A DNA stretch of 64,000 nucleotides from Nemertoderma westbladi (lineage: Eukaryota > Xenacoelomorpha > Nemertodermatida > Nemertodermatidae): assembly GCA_032718475.1 (NCBI GenBank), contig JAUCBJ010006962.1:1-64000 (forward strand), written 5' to 3'. Positions 31,904 to 43,500 of the stretch are shown here, piece after piece. Position 1 is the stretch's first letter, and the number at the start of each line of letters is the position of its first letter. The translations under genes were made by a program, and so were the position numbers. The notes under the pieces were generated by a model. That model was not told where the DNA came from, did not search any database, and saw only the letters and a program-made list of their open reading frames with translations.

Positions 31904-34366
31904 ATGGATAATGGCAATGGTAATCGAGTAAAAGTTCCTGTATTTAAGGGGATTGCAAATGTCTTTGAGTATATTAAATCTAATCATAATTCCCGCACAC
32001 ACACTCTGGTGTCTAGTTGGTTGGATTTTGCCAAGAAATGTGTTAACCTAAGGGGTAGGAGATATTTTTTAGAGACTTGTTTGAGAGAGAAATTGACACC
32101 ACAAAGTCTCAGAGTTCAACCCCCTAGGAACCTTAAACCTAATTTTAGCAAAACGGCAGAACTGGGTTATACCAGGATGGCTATTAATAGCTGTGACAAG
32201 GATATTGGAGAGTTGGTGATTAAGTTGTGTAATATTAAACTGGTGCTTAATGGGGCTTATCTAAATGAATTAGTGTTCAGTAGCTTAGAATCCTTTGTCA
32301 TAGCTTATGAGAAAAATTTACATGAGTTGGTTTTTGACAGATTTAATAGGAAATTAGACTGGCTACGTAATAAACAGAATGTGGGACCAGCCAGTAAAGT
32401 ATTAGTACCTAATACAGTTGTAAATAACAGCCATAGAGTACTTAATAATAATCACAATACAGTATTATCCCTAGGTTTGAATTTCGAACCTACACCTGCA
32501 GTGATACCTACTAAGGAATTTGTTGTATCTATAGAGTCGGTTGCTAAGCAACTAGGCGGTACTGTAGGAGCATCCTTTAGACATGATTCGTTATCTGTAT
32601 TGGAGAACCACCGCATGCGTGATACACCAAATCTAACGCAGAGTGAGTTTGAAGCCATGAATGAGCTTGGTAATGACGATAGTATCATAATAAGACCAGC
32701 GGACAAAGGGAACAAAACTGTTGTAATGAATAAAACAGATTATAATAAGAAAATGACAGACATTTTGAGCGATACTGATCAATTCCTTCCATTACCTAAA
32801 AATCCATTAAACCATTATGAACGCCAAATAAATAACACGTTGAAACGACTTTATGAAAACAAGGATATCACCATGGCGTTGAGAACTAAGTTATCAGCAC
32901 ATAACTCAGAGTTGCCATATACATACGGCAACCCTAAAGTACATAAACCAGATCTACCATTACGTAATATTGTAGCTTTTAGACAGGCCCCGGTAGCCAA
33001 GATAGCAACGTTTGTAGCGACAGCCTTATCAGTTTACCTACCACTAGGTGACTCCTATGTAAGAAATTCTTCCGATTTTGTAGATAAGCTAAATAATGTG
33101 AGTACCGAGTCTGGAGATATACAGGTCTCATTTGATGTGGTAAATATGTTTGGAAATATCCCGACACAGGAGGCTGAACAAGTAGCTATAGACTGGGTGA
33201 AAGCAGATGAAGGGTTTACTAAGAGAACTGGGATCACAGTAAGCACCTTCGAGACATTATTACGTCTTGTGTTGGGACAACAGGCCTTTTCTTTTGAGAA
33301 TGAATGTTTCATACAGATCAAAGGGTTACCAATGGGCAACCCTATTTCACCAATACTTAGTTGCCTCTACATGTATAGCTTAGAGAGTAAGGCACGGGAA
33401 CTGGGCATTCTCCCCATCACATGGTTTCGTTACGTAGATGATACATGGACAATTGTCCACAGAAACAGGGCATACGAATTATTAGATAAACTCAACAGAT
33501 TACATTCTAATATACAGTTTACTATGGAAGTACAGAACAAGAATGGTGAGCTGCCCTTTTTGGACACACATGTAACCTTATTAGACGGGAAATTCAAGAC
33601 TACGGTTTACCATAAACCGACCCATTCCCATAGATATCTTAATTTTACATCCAACCATCATCCCCGTATAAAGGACAGTGTATGTTCAGGCCTATTTTAC
33701 AGAACTAACAGGTTGTGTTCGGATAAAACTGCTCGAGACGAGACTCAATCGGAACTTGTAAATACCTTAAAAACTAATGGTTATCCATCAAGGGTTATAT
33801 ATAACAGTAAACGCAGGGTTAATAAAAAATACGACAATCGGGATAAAGACAAACAGACACGAGACAGACCAGAGGTTAACATAGGTTGGACATATGTAAC
33901 GGGTTTAACTGAAAAGTTGGAACGTGTATGTAGGAGGTATGGGGTGGGGACCTATTCCAGAACAGGACGTAAATTATCAAGTTACCTATGCAAAGGCCAT
34001 AAGCCTAAATCTGAAGCTCGGGGAGTAGTCTATATGCTACCATGTGAGTGTGATAGGATATATGTAGGTGAATCCAAGTACTCGGCCGAGGTACGGCTAA
34101 TAAAACATGACAGTGACGTTAGGCATGAAAGGGTGAAAGCGACTGATTTGGCAGCCCACTGTGTAGAGGCTGGTCATATTCCACAATTCCATTTAATAAA
34201 AGCAGTAGCAAGAGAAAATGACTTACGTAGACGTAAAATACTAGAAAGCTTATGTATAGCGTCCCTGGGTGTGAGAGCGATAAATAAGAGAACTTCGGTC
34301 GAAGTGGACCAGCTTAGTGTAGCAGCGGTAAATCAATGTGTAGATAGGGTAGCTAAAGGGTTGTAA
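31904..34366 (+). CDS. PLE reverse transcriptase with C-terminal GIY-YIG endonuclease
   Basis: About 820 residues from the ATG at 31904; the open frame extends upstream to 31787, but only through pLTR-junction sequence. RT motifs in order: an IIRPADKGNKTVVMNK block, YGNPKVHKP, motif A SFDVVNMFGNIP, motif B GLPMGNPISPILS, catalytic WFRYVDDTW, then LPFLDTHV and VYHKPTHSHRYLNF. The PLE linker follows, then GIY-YIG nuclease motifs VVYMLPCECDRIYVGES, KHDSD and LAAHCVEAGH. PLEs use the nuclease to nick the target and prime RT; the RT is related to telomerase. No stop or frameshift, so this copy may be competent. Flanking pLTRs place transcription start and ribozyme in the repeat array. Confidence 0.92.
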   Translation: MDNGNGNRVKVPVFKGIANVFEYIKSNHNSRTHTLVSSWLDFAKKCVNLRGRRYFLETCLREKLTPQSLRVQPPRNLKPNFSKTAELGYTRMAINSCDKDIGELVIKLCNIKLVLNGAYLNELVFSSLESFVIAYEKNLHELVFDRFNRKLDWLRNKQNVGPASKVLVPNTVVNNSHRVLNNNHNTVLSLGLNFEPTPAVIPTKEFVVSIESVAKQLGGTVGASFRHDSLSVLENHRMRDTPNLTQSEFEAMNELGNDDSIIIRPADKGNKTVVMNKTDYNKKMTDILSDTDQFLPLPKNPLNHYERQINNTLKRLYENKDITMALRTKLSAHNSELPYTYGNPKVHKPDLPLRNIVAFRQAPVAKIATFVATALSVYLPLGDSYVRNSSDFVDKLNNVSTESGDIQVSFDVVNMFGNIPTQEAEQVAIDWVKADEGFTKRTGITVSTFETLLRLVLGQQAFSFENECFIQIKGLPMGNPISPILSCLYMYSLESKARELGILPITWFRYVDDTWTIVHRNRAYELLDKLNRLHSNIQFTMEVQNKNGELPFLDTHVTLLDGKFKTTVYHKPTHSHRYLNFTSNHHPRIKDSVCSGLFYRTNRLCSDKTARDETQSELVNTLKTNGYPSRVIYNSKRRVNKKYDNRDKDKQTRDRPEVNIGWTYVTGLTEKLERVCRRYGVGTYSRTGRKLSSYLCKGHKPKSEARGVVYMLPCECDRIYVGESKYSAEVRLIKHDSDVRHERVKATDLAAHCVEAGHIPQFHLIKAVARENDLRRRKILESLCIASLGVRAINKRTSVEVDQLSVAAVNQCVDRVAKGL

Positions 34367-34821
34367 ATAAGTAATTGTTGTGCAAACTTACTAGATCGTA
34401 TTTTTGTACTGTAGTTGTGCAGATTTTTGTACTGTAGTTGTGCAGAATAATTGTATCTGTCTGTTGTTACTGTAGTTTTACAGAATTCCGAAATATCAAT
34501 TTTGCGCTGTGTTTGTACCTGTCTGCCGGTGTGCAATTTTTTACATTCAGTAGTTCTATAGTTAGTGCTTAGTGGTCATATTTACTGTACCGGTATCATA
34601 CCGTAGACTAGACCTACTTCCATACCCTGATAGTTGTACCTATTCCAGTACTTATTATATTGATAATGGACATTATTTGTGCCCGAAATATATTTATAAT
34701 ATCTGAACTGAACATATAATTAATAATTGAATCATACAGTGTTGTAGAAACCACTGTAGCCCCGTATGCCTGGCCCAGGCTGTTAATTAATAATAATAAG
34801 TGAATTGTTGTGGGGTGAGTG

Positions 34822-34996
34822 ACGCGGTGTATTAAATATACAATGTAAATAGGACAATATGATAATGGTCTCCATAGCGAAAAATATCATATTTTGATAT
34901 TGATATGATATGATATTGATATTGATGTTGATATTTTTCGCTATGGAGACCATTATCATATTGTCCTATTTACATTGTATATTTAATACACCGCGT
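34822..34996. repeat. Perfect 68-bp inverted repeat at the PLE 3' end
   Basis: Arms 34822-34889 and 34929-34996, with a 39-nt tatgat-type loop. Both arms are pLTR sequence (acgcggtgtatt...). Such a hairpin is a known PLE terminus form, in which part of the pLTR is copied back in inverse orientation. Confidence 0.9.
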
Positions 34997-35012
34997 TAAC
35001 AAACATGGTCAC

Positions 35013-35139
35013 TGTTACACGTGCCTCGGGACAAATCATCAGGCGCGAGATTGTCTTAAGCGTAAACCCTGTTATAAAATCCAAAAAATTGGACATCATG
35101 TAACAATATGCGATACAAATAAGGCAACATTCGCTAATA
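35013..35139 (+). pseudogene. Gag zinc-knuckle fragment of another LTR element
   Basis: A 42-codon frame with CYTCLGTNHQARDC (a perfect CX2CX4HX4C knuckle), then KRKPCYKIQKIGHHVTICD, where the second knuckle has lost one Cys (Ile in its place). It resembles BEL-type knuckle pairs but differs from both BEL families in the window. An orphan scrap between the PLE and a LINE 3' tail. Confidence 0.6.
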
Positions 35140-35140
35140 T

Positions 35141-36256
35141 ACTACTACTACTACTATGATCGGCATGCTGCATTGCAGCTGCATTTATTAGAATGCTGTG
35201 CCGGCTTGTCAACAAAATTGCACCGCCACAACTCCCTATCACCCATGACATTTGCTAGATCATCCGCATCTTTAAGGCCAGTGTCCTTTAAGATGCGTCT
35301 CAAGAAAGTCATGGGCTGTCCACCATGCTTATTCACTCCATGAGGCTGCCAAAGTACAAGATTATGCACTGGCTGGTCCTCACGGCGAAAGCAATGTCCT
35401 GCAAAGCGGAGGCGATTTTGTTCTAGTGTCAAGCTTGGGGTAACCAATGAGACACCTCCAATGTTATATAGTGTCTGGTTGGAGATGTGTGCATTGTACT
35501 TGACACAATGAACCCGGCGTAGCATGCTTGTGAATGTGCCATCCAGAATTTGGTGTCCTCAGCAGTTAGAGCCCAGCATGGACTCCCGTAGAGGAGTACT
35601 GGAACTACTGCTGCTCTAAATAATCGGACCTTAAGTTTCCGATTAATTCTCGGTGACTTCCAAATCCTGGAAAGCCTATTCAAGGCTGCCCATGCCTTTC
35701 CCTTACGTATTCGAAGGTCCCCATCTGACTTCCGGATCCATGATCCCAGGTAACAGAAGTCGTCCACATGCTCAAGCATACCATCCTTTGAGCTTATGCT
35801 CATCCGATCAGAGACTTGCTGAGGGACTTTCAAAGTTAACTGTCAAAATTTTGTTCTTTCTGGAGTAAATAAAAAGTCCAACACTAGAAGCAGCATGTTC
35901 TAATGAGCTGAGGAGCCGTTGGGCTCCCTCTAATGATTCTGAGAGTACTCCTAAGTCATCAGCAAAGTCTGGATCAGTTAGGTACTTGGCAGGATTTCCT
36001 CGACTTCTGGAGCCAGTAGGTGGAGTTATCATCACCCCATCATCATTATGATGATCTAAGGACATGCGTAGAACATAGTCAACCACAATAATGAACAAGA
36101 ATGGTGCAAGTGTGTCTCCTTGGAGGACGCCCCATAACACTACAAATGGTTCTGTGTCACCGTCAACAGTAGACACAAATGTTGTCGAACCATCGTATAC
36201 TGATCTTATTGCTGCAATTATTTCATCAGGAATCCCATATAATGAAAGTATGCTGA
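35141..36256 (-). pseudogene. LINE family A, 3' half with RT catalytic region
   Basis: Starts with an (actact)n tail, i.e. the LINE 3' microsatellite end. Broken frames give the C-terminus (35154-35525), AVVPVLLYGSPCWALTAED (35429-35833) and RT GVLQGDTLAPFLFI plus PDFADDLGVL (35808-36176). At least two frameshifts. 5'-truncated at 36256. Confidence 0.83.
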
Positions 36257-36850
36257 TTCATATGCCGGTAAACCGTCGACAGAATCTTACCCAATCAGAC
36301 TTCTGCGAAAGGCAAAAACAAGTAAAAATGTGGGTTTTTGCAAGGTGTGAGGGGAGATAAAATCCCTGCCAAATAATGGCTTGGGTGACGCGTTAGCACA
36401 TGTACATGTACAGTAGGGTGAGTCATTCATAATTTCGTATCATAAACTGTAAAAAATTAGTATCGATTGACTATAGATTATAGTCAAGGGGCGGTGTAGT
36501 ATAATATATTGTAGAACTGAGAAATCAATGTGTACGTACATACAGTAGTACTATTACTATAGAAGTTTATCACTAATTCATTTGTGATCGTGCCAATGCC
36601 AATATTAATTAATCTCGGTGTGTTTTGGTGATAATTGCACTAGTAACTAAACATATGTTTCGCCCCAAGACGTATAATCTCATTCTGTATAATTACAGTC
36701 TACATACGTAATATATAAAGTTGGTTTGTAATTGATTTGAACTAAAACTAATTTTAATTGTACGTGTTGTTTAATAGTAAATAATGAAGGAATTTAAATT
36801 GTTATAAATTCTACATTCTATTTTCAATATCATAGTCACGGAGAATCCTC
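36257..36850. other. Unique spacer between LINE copies
   Basis: About 590 bp with no similarity seen elsewhere in the window, no long frame and no inverted ends. It separates two overlapping LINE fragments. Confidence 0.45.
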
Positions 36851-37200
36851 ACAAGAATCACCACACCGTCAACAGGAGACATATATGTTGTTGAACCATC
36901 GTATACTTATCTGATTGCTGCAATAATTTCATCAGGAATCCCATATAATGAAAGTATGCTGTACATACGTGAGCGGGAGACTGAATCAAAGGCCTTGAAG
37001 AAGTCAACAAAGATAACAGCCAGATGCCTGTCTTTCTTTTTTGATAACTCTTCAATTATCCTTCTAAGTGCCAAAACGGGCTCGGTCCCACGACCTTTAC
37101 GGAACCCATTCTGATTTCCACGGAGCAGTCTCTCAATGGGATCCCTGATGCGATTTAATAGAATTCTATTGTATAGCTTTGCAGCAAAGCTTAGCAACCT
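36851..37200 (-). pseudogene. LINE family A, RT motif-A fragment
   Basis: The frame 36907-37209 encodes KLYNRILLNRIRDPIERLL, NQNGFRKGRGT and AVIFVDFFKAFDSVSRSRM. The right edge, with aaagcttagcaacctttgctgc and a tatata run, is the same as at 13565-13620, marking it as part of the duplicated LINE cluster. Confidence 0.78.
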
Positions 37201-37241
37201 TTGCTGCATTGCAGCTGCATTATATATATATTACATATATA

Positions 37242-37584
37242 TCAAGAGTGCTGTGCCGTCTTGGTGACAAAATTGCGCCGCCACAACTCCCTATCACTCA
37301 TGACATTTGCTAGATCATCCGCATCTTCAAGGCCAGTAGTGTCCTTTAAGATGCGTCTTAAGAAAGTCATGCGTTGTGCACCATGCTTTTTCACTCCATG
37401 AGGCTGCCAAAGCACAAGATTATGCACTGGCTGGTCCTCGCAGCGAAAACAATGTCCTGCAAAGCGTTGGCGGTTCCGTTCAAGTGTCAAGCTAGGGGAG
37501 ATTAATGGAACACCTCCAATGTTGTATAGAGTCAGATTGGAAATGTGTTCATAGTACTTGACACAATAAACCCGTCGCAGCATT
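37242..37584 (-). pseudogene. LINE family A 3' end, left part of a triply split copy
   Basis: Encodes NRQRFAGHCFRCEDQPVHNLV and GVKKHGAQRMTFLRRILKDT. Interrupted at 37584 by the BEL/Pao element; the LINE resumes at 44135 and, after a second insertion, at 62022. The duplicated gcatt at 37580-37584 belongs to the first insertion. Confidence 0.85.
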
Positions 37585-37862
37585 TGTCGGAAATATAATG
37601 GAGTTCCGCCAGCCGGAAGTGATATATGGTCACGTTATTGTATTACCGGTAGAATATATATAATCTGTATGTGATATCAAGATGTGGTTTTTAACTGGTA
37701 CCATTATACTGCTGTACTGTCTTATTCTGTAAGTGCTGTTGTTTCAACTGGAAGTGCATAAAAGTAATATTGTGGTTAATATATCAATCAAACTGTAAGC
37801 AATTATTGAGTCCAGCCTTTCTTTGCCAATAAACACAAACTTCCACTATACTTTCCACAACA
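37585..37862 (+). repeat. 5' LTR of BEL/Pao element
   Basis: 278 bp, TG...CA. tggtgcctggaccc at 37863 is the likely primer-binding site; the priming tRNA was not assigned. Confidence 0.93.
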
Positions 37863-38038
37863 TGGTGCCTGGACCCAGATTTACCGTTTAACTGATTTAT
37901 TAACCGTCCGACCGGTAAAAGAGTACCGGCTGACCGGTACCAATCTGCCAGCCACCAGTAATATACCTACTTACTTACATGCTGACATGCAGTACATTGC
38001 TGTACTGACGAGTGCGAGTTGGTTTGCAGTATTTAACG

Positions 38039-40570
38039 ATGAGTAAACAGAACGGTAGCGATTTATCAAGTTTATGTCATAGACGTAAGGGTCACCGTGG
38101 CACGGCCAGACGATTGGCAAACGAACTAAACAATTTGATTGCAGGTGAGCCCAATACAGACGATATTTACGATAAATATACACAGTTACAAAACCAGCAA
38201 ACCAAGCTCAACGCTATAGACGAGCAGATTGAATTTCTTATCGAAGACGAAGACGAATTGGCGGATGAAATAGATGGCGTATCCGAATTTAACGGAAGTT
38301 TCTCGAGAGTTTTACGAATTGCGGAACGAATGATGTCACCCTCTCCCCCTACTACTGTCTATAACGATGTATCAACTCCGCAATCGCATCCCCATCCATC
38401 CACCCACATTCATACGCGTACCGGTTCCAATTACAGTCAAAAACTACCTATTCTCCAGTTACCACACTTTTCAGGTACAATATTAGAATGGCCCAACTTT
38501 TGGGATCGATTTCAAAACGCTGTGGACGACCGCACAGACTTAGCCGGAGCGAGTAAGTTTAGTTACCTGCAAGGCCAGTTAACGGGGGAGGCTCGACAAC
38601 TGGTTAGTAATTTTCAACATACGAATGAAGATTATATCGAAGCGATCCGTTTACTCGAAGAAACATACGGTAAACCTGAGTTGATCTTACAAGCCCGAAT
38701 GTTTGCAATCTTCGATATCGAAGAACCAAAGGCTACAGCTAAAGATTTATCCGCCTTTCGAGCTAAATACGAAGCACACATTCGAGGAATAAAAAACCTT
38801 GGGGTGGGCGTTGACCAATCTGGATATGTTTACGCTGCTTTGTTACTGCGTAAACTTCCTCCCAAGATCAGAAATAACATTAACCGCGCTGCGAGATCAA
38901 CTACATGGAAGCTAGAAGAGTTGCGAATAGCGTTGCAACAGGAGATAGAACAGCTCCGCGCGATAGAAGAAGAACTGTCACTTCCATCTGCGAGTTCAAA
39001 GCAACGTCTAGAATCCAAACCTAGAAACGAAACGAATTATAGTCGGGACGTAACGGCAGCCTCATTTTATACCGCCACTCCCAATCCGCGTTACGAGATG
39101 AAATGTTTTCTTTGCGATGGTCCTCACTCCATAATGAGTTGCGATAAATATACATTACCAGATAGTAAAAATACGAGAGCGAGGGAATTACGTTTATGTA
39201 TAAATTGTATGCGACCGGGTCATCGAGTTACCCAATGCCACAACCGAGAACGATGTCGAATTTGTCGACGACGTCACCATACATCTTTACACTACGATAA
39301 TCCTAAATCTCCCTCGACTCCGTCAGAAACAGAAACTCAATCGCCAACACCCATGCCCAAACCACGTTCCGCAGTTCCACACGGAGGATCCACCAAAGCA
39401 CCGTCATCATCTACCAACATTTGCACAACTTTGGCCCACCCACATAGCGAAGCAACGATTCTCCCGACAGCGATTGCGTCTATTATTAAAGAAGACAATT
39501 CGTTACACGAAGTCCGTACATTATTAGATCCTGGATCTCAACGGACTTTTATCCTACGGAGTGTAGCTGATAAGTTATGTCTCCCGATAATTCGCGAAAT
39601 TTCTTTATTGATTGATGGCTTTACAAAGCTAGGCGTCCCTCAACGATATGATGTGGTTGAATTCTATATTTCCACGGATACCGGTACAGAGCGCCTAGAA
39701 GCCGCAGTAACCGATTGGTTCCCGGCTCGATTGTCGATGCCGGGTCGTAACGAAGTCATAGAGAAACTCTTATTCCGAGGATTTAAACTCGCAGATCCTG
39801 TTCTAGAACCGAACGCAGTTTTATTTTCATTGTTGATTGGGTCGGACCAATGTTGGAACTTTATCTCAGTTTCTCATACAGAAGAAGGAGTAAACCTCAT
39901 CCCTTCGAAGTTTGGCGACCTGGTAGCCGGTCGTATAAATAATGCTCATAGTAGCATTGCATCTACAAACATAGAAACAGAAACTATTACTACTCTATTT
40001 ATCGGATCGAGTGACGAGTTTTCTGAGAGCAGTAACGATCTGTTACCGCGTTTATGGGAGTTGGATTCCATTGGAATAAACGTAACAGCCGAAGATGAAA
40101 TCGATAAAGCCATAATTACCGAATTCCAGAATAATATTCGTCTAATTGACGGCAGGTATACAACGCAGTTACCATGGAAACCCGATCACCCACCTCTACC
40201 AATCAATTATGGGGTAGCAAAGAGTCGATTAGATTCACTAGTGCGCCGTTTAGTGAAAGAACCCCAATTATTAAATCACTATGGTAAAATTATAGCAGAG
40301 CAGTTGGAGCAAGATTTTATTGAACGCGTTGATTCTACCCATGATAATAATTTTTATTATTGTGAATCTAATTCCTCTAGTAATATTCATTATCTAGCAC
40401 ACCACGCTGTTATGAACCCGGGGTCGACTACAACGCCTATACGCGTTGTATACGACTGTTCATTTCGATCAAGACCTGGTAAACCAAGTCTTAATGACTG
40501 TTTATATTCCGGACCATATTTAGGAGAGGAATTAGGTTCTTTGTTATGTAGTTTCCGTATAAATCGTTAG
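38039..40570 (+). CDS. BEL/Pao Gag-protease and start of RT (ends at in-frame TAG)
   Basis: 843 residues from the ATG at 38039; an upstream GTG adds nine residues and is unlikely. The N-terminus is a coiled coil. A DUF1759-type Gag core begins near residue 139 (LPHFSGTILEWPNFWDRFQ, later LLRKLPPKIRNNI). Zinc knuckles run about 360-425 (CFLCDGPH, CINCMRPGHRVTQC, CRICRRRHH). A DUF1758 aspartic protease has TLLDPGSQRTFI near 505; LDPGS replaces the usual LDSGS. The RT N-terminal motifs RVVYDCSF and SLNDCLYSGP lie just before the stop at 40568-40570. The frame resumes directly after the stop in the same phase, so one nonsense change divides the polyprotein within RT. Confidence 0.88.
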   Translation: MSKQNGSDLSSLCHRRKGHRGTARRLANELNNLIAGEPNTDDIYDKYTQLQNQQTKLNAIDEQIEFLIEDEDELADEIDGVSEFNGSFSRVLRIAERMMSPSPPTTVYNDVSTPQSHPHPSTHIHTRTGSNYSQKLPILQLPHFSGTILEWPNFWDRFQNAVDDRTDLAGASKFSYLQGQLTGEARQLVSNFQHTNEDYIEAIRLLEETYGKPELILQARMFAIFDIEEPKATAKDLSAFRAKYEAHIRGIKNLGVGVDQSGYVYAALLLRKLPPKIRNNINRAARSTTWKLEELRIALQQEIEQLRAIEEELSLPSASSKQRLESKPRNETNYSRDVTAASFYTATPNPRYEMKCFLCDGPHSIMSCDKYTLPDSKNTRARELRLCINCMRPGHRVTQCHNRERCRICRRRHHTSLHYDNPKSPSTPSETETQSPTPMPKPRSAVPHGGSTKAPSSSTNICTTLAHPHSEATILPTAIASIIKEDNSLHEVRTLLDPGSQRTFILRSVADKLCLPIIREISLLIDGFTKLGVPQRYDVVEFYISTDTGTERLEAAVTDWFPARLSMPGRNEVIEKLLFRGFKLADPVLEPNAVLFSLLIGSDQCWNFISVSHTEEGVNLIPSKFGDLVAGRINNAHSSIASTNIETETITTLFIGSSDEFSESSNDLLPRLWELDSIGINVTAEDEIDKAIITEFQNNIRLIDGRYTTQLPWKPDHPPLPINYGVAKSRLDSLVRRLVKEPQLLNHYGKIIAEQLEQDFIERVDSTHDNNFYYCESNSSSNIHYLAHHAVMNPGSTTTPIRVVYDCSFRSRPGKPSLNDCLYSGPYLGEELGSLLCSFRINR

Positions 40571-43500
40571 GTCGCAATTGCCGATATTGAAAAAGCATTT
40601 TTGCAAATTAATCTCGATCCTATTGACCGAGATGTAACGAGATTTCTTTGGTTCAAAGACCCAAACGATATATACAGTGGTTCACAAACATACCGATTTA
40701 AAGTAGTTTTATTTGGTGCAACATCAAGTCAATTTTTGCTGAACGCAACATTACACCACCACCTTCAAAGTTATGATGACTCATCGAAATTAGCCAATTG
40801 GGCTACCATAATATTACGAAATTTGTACATCGATAACTTACAAGGTGGTGCGAAATCTGAATTAGAATTGATTGAATTTTATGGTGCTAGTTGTAAGATA
40901 TTAGCCGCCGGTGGTTTCCCGTTACGTAAATGGGTGACTAACTCACCCAAACTTCAAGATATTATTTCTAATAGCGCTAATGGCCCTAAAATTACTAAAA
41001 CATGCTACAATATTTTAGGTATGGAATGGAACGTTGAATTAGATGAACTATGTTTCCCCAATCGTACAATTGTATTATCAGATTGTGATAATATTACTAA
41101 ACGCTTTGCAATTAGCGCGTTATTAAGAGTATATGACCCTTGCGGATTTTTAATGCCTGTTGTTATTAGAACTAGGATGTTTGTGCAGTTGCTATGGAAA
41201 CTAGGTTGCGATTGGAACGGTATTTTACCGAGTGATATGATTCCAATTCTACACGAAATAATCTCAGATTTAAATTTGTGCATTAAATTTTCAGTACCAC
41301 GACAATTACCTATAAGTACTGCAAGTAATTGTGAATTACATGTATTTTGTGACGCTTCAACCAAAGCCTATGGCGCTGTTGTGTATTTGGTCGATTGTGG
41401 AAAGTCATTTATTATATTTTCTAAAGCCCGAGTAACTCCAATAAATAAAAAACCCTCAATACCACAGTTGGAACTCACTGCTATTACTATAGGTGCCCGA
41501 ATTGTAACATTTATTAAAAATTCATACAGTACAGAATTAAAAATTGAAAATCTTCACCTATGGTCAGATAATAAAATAGCTATATGTTGGGTACAGCATG
41601 AAAAATGTGAAAAACCATACGTTAGAAACCGAGTCAAAGAAATTAAGAAATTGTTACCAACTGTTGAGTTACACTATGTCCCAACCAATGACAACCCAGC
41701 CGACCTCATTTCACGAGGAGTGTCAGCCAAAGTCTTCTTATCCAGTGATTTATGGCGCCATGGTCCACCGTGGTTGCCAATACCAACTACTTGGCCTAAT
41801 GAATCGTGTGTAGTTAATTCAATTCATAACGAATTAACTGACATTAAAGATAACATTACATGCAGTGATATAGAACCCAATGACGTCATTACGTCCTCTG
41901 TGAACCCTATAAGTATTAATGAACCTGTACCTAACGAAGCCAACCTACTTATATCGAAGTACAACCGATTTCAGCGTCTTATTAATGTTACTGCGTGGGT
42001 ATTTAAATTTATTAATTCATTGAAATCCCGGCTTTGTAGTAACCAAAAGGTTAGACAAACCCAGCAACCGAAACTTCGAGATTATAGTCTACACCCACTA
42101 CTTAACGTATATGACATAAAGGTAGCTGAGTCTTGGCTTATACGCAGCATCCAACGTTCAAGTTATCCAGTTGAATACGAATATTTGACTTGTCTTGAGA
42201 ATTCTAAGAAAGGGAGAGTCCCACATTTAGTTCGTCAACTAAATTTAAGTATAGTCGATGGCATAATTCGTTGCCGTGGCCGCATTGATAACGCTAACTT
42301 ACCTTGGGAAACGAAGCAACCAATATTGTTACCACCCCAACATGCGTTTACATCATTAATAATCATCGACACCCATGAGAGAATGCATGGAGGCATTGCT
42401 AACACTATTGTTGAGCTACGCCAGCGCTGGTGGATACCTCGTATCCGTCAGCGAGTTTCGACTACAATTCGTAAATGCATTATATGTAATAAAATACAAG
42501 GTAAACCATACACCGCACCCCCACCACCCCCACTACCGAAAGTTAGAGTGGAATTTTCGAGACCATTTATTGTCTGTGGCGTAGACTACACTGGTAATTT
42601 ACTCATACAAGTTGATGATATAACCAGAAGTAAAGCCTATATAGCATTGTTTACATGTCCCGCAACTAGAGCCGTCCACCTAGAGATTGTCCTAGACAAC
42701 ACTGTTGATAGTTGTCTTAATGCTCTACGTAGATTTGTAGCTCGTAGAGGCCGTCCAAAACGTATTATCAGCGATAACGCTACAACTTTCGTAGCCGCCA
42801 AAGAATTCCTTGAAGAACTAGTCAATAGTGATAAAATTAAGAGATTTTTATTGTATTGGCATATCGATTGGGTCAACATACCAGTTGGCGCCCCTTGGTT
42901 TGGAGGGTTTTATGAAAGATTAATCGGTCTCTCGAAGAACATCTTCAAGAAAGTTATAGGTCGCCGTATTCTAACCTTAGAAGAACTCCAAACTGTCGTT
43001 GTAGAAATAGAAGCTTTCATGAACGACCGCCCCTTGACTTACATTACATCAGATAACCGAGACCCTGAACCCATAACCCCATCCCTTCTCATTTGTGGTT
43101 ATCGATTCACTAGTATGAATGATTCCGTATTAGAATCCATTGATGATATTCGCAATGACCCCGACGCTGAAGAAGACGGCTCGATCCTTGTAAAACGGCA
43201 GAACGAGTTACAAAGTCTCCTTAGTACAGTTTGGGTGCGATGGCGTAAAGAATACATTACAGCACTTCGTGAATATCATCGCTGGAACACTCGTCAAACA
43301 GGCAACAAAACCCCTTCCGTAGGTGCCGTAGTCCTTATCAAACCTATCAATGACAACATTCCCCGAATGCAGTGGCCAATGGGAATCATTACAGAACTCC
43401 ATCCTGGTTTAGATGGTCATGTCCGACACGTATCATTAAAGACGAAAAATGGTTATACAAGACGTGCTATTAAGAAACTGTGCCCTTTAGAATGCACTCG

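Larger units (their letters stand above)
30402..34996 (+). mobile_element. Penelope-like element, apparently intact
   Basis: About 3.8 tandem pLTR units (30402-31795), a unique body with one long RT-GIY-YIG frame (31904-34366), a partial pLTR (34733-34889), and then a 68-bp inverted copy of its end (34929-34996) across a 39-nt AT-rich loop. The 5' array breaks and the 3' copy resumes at the same motif, atacagtgttgta, as expected for a body bounded by pLTRs. No target duplication was found. Confidence 0.88.
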
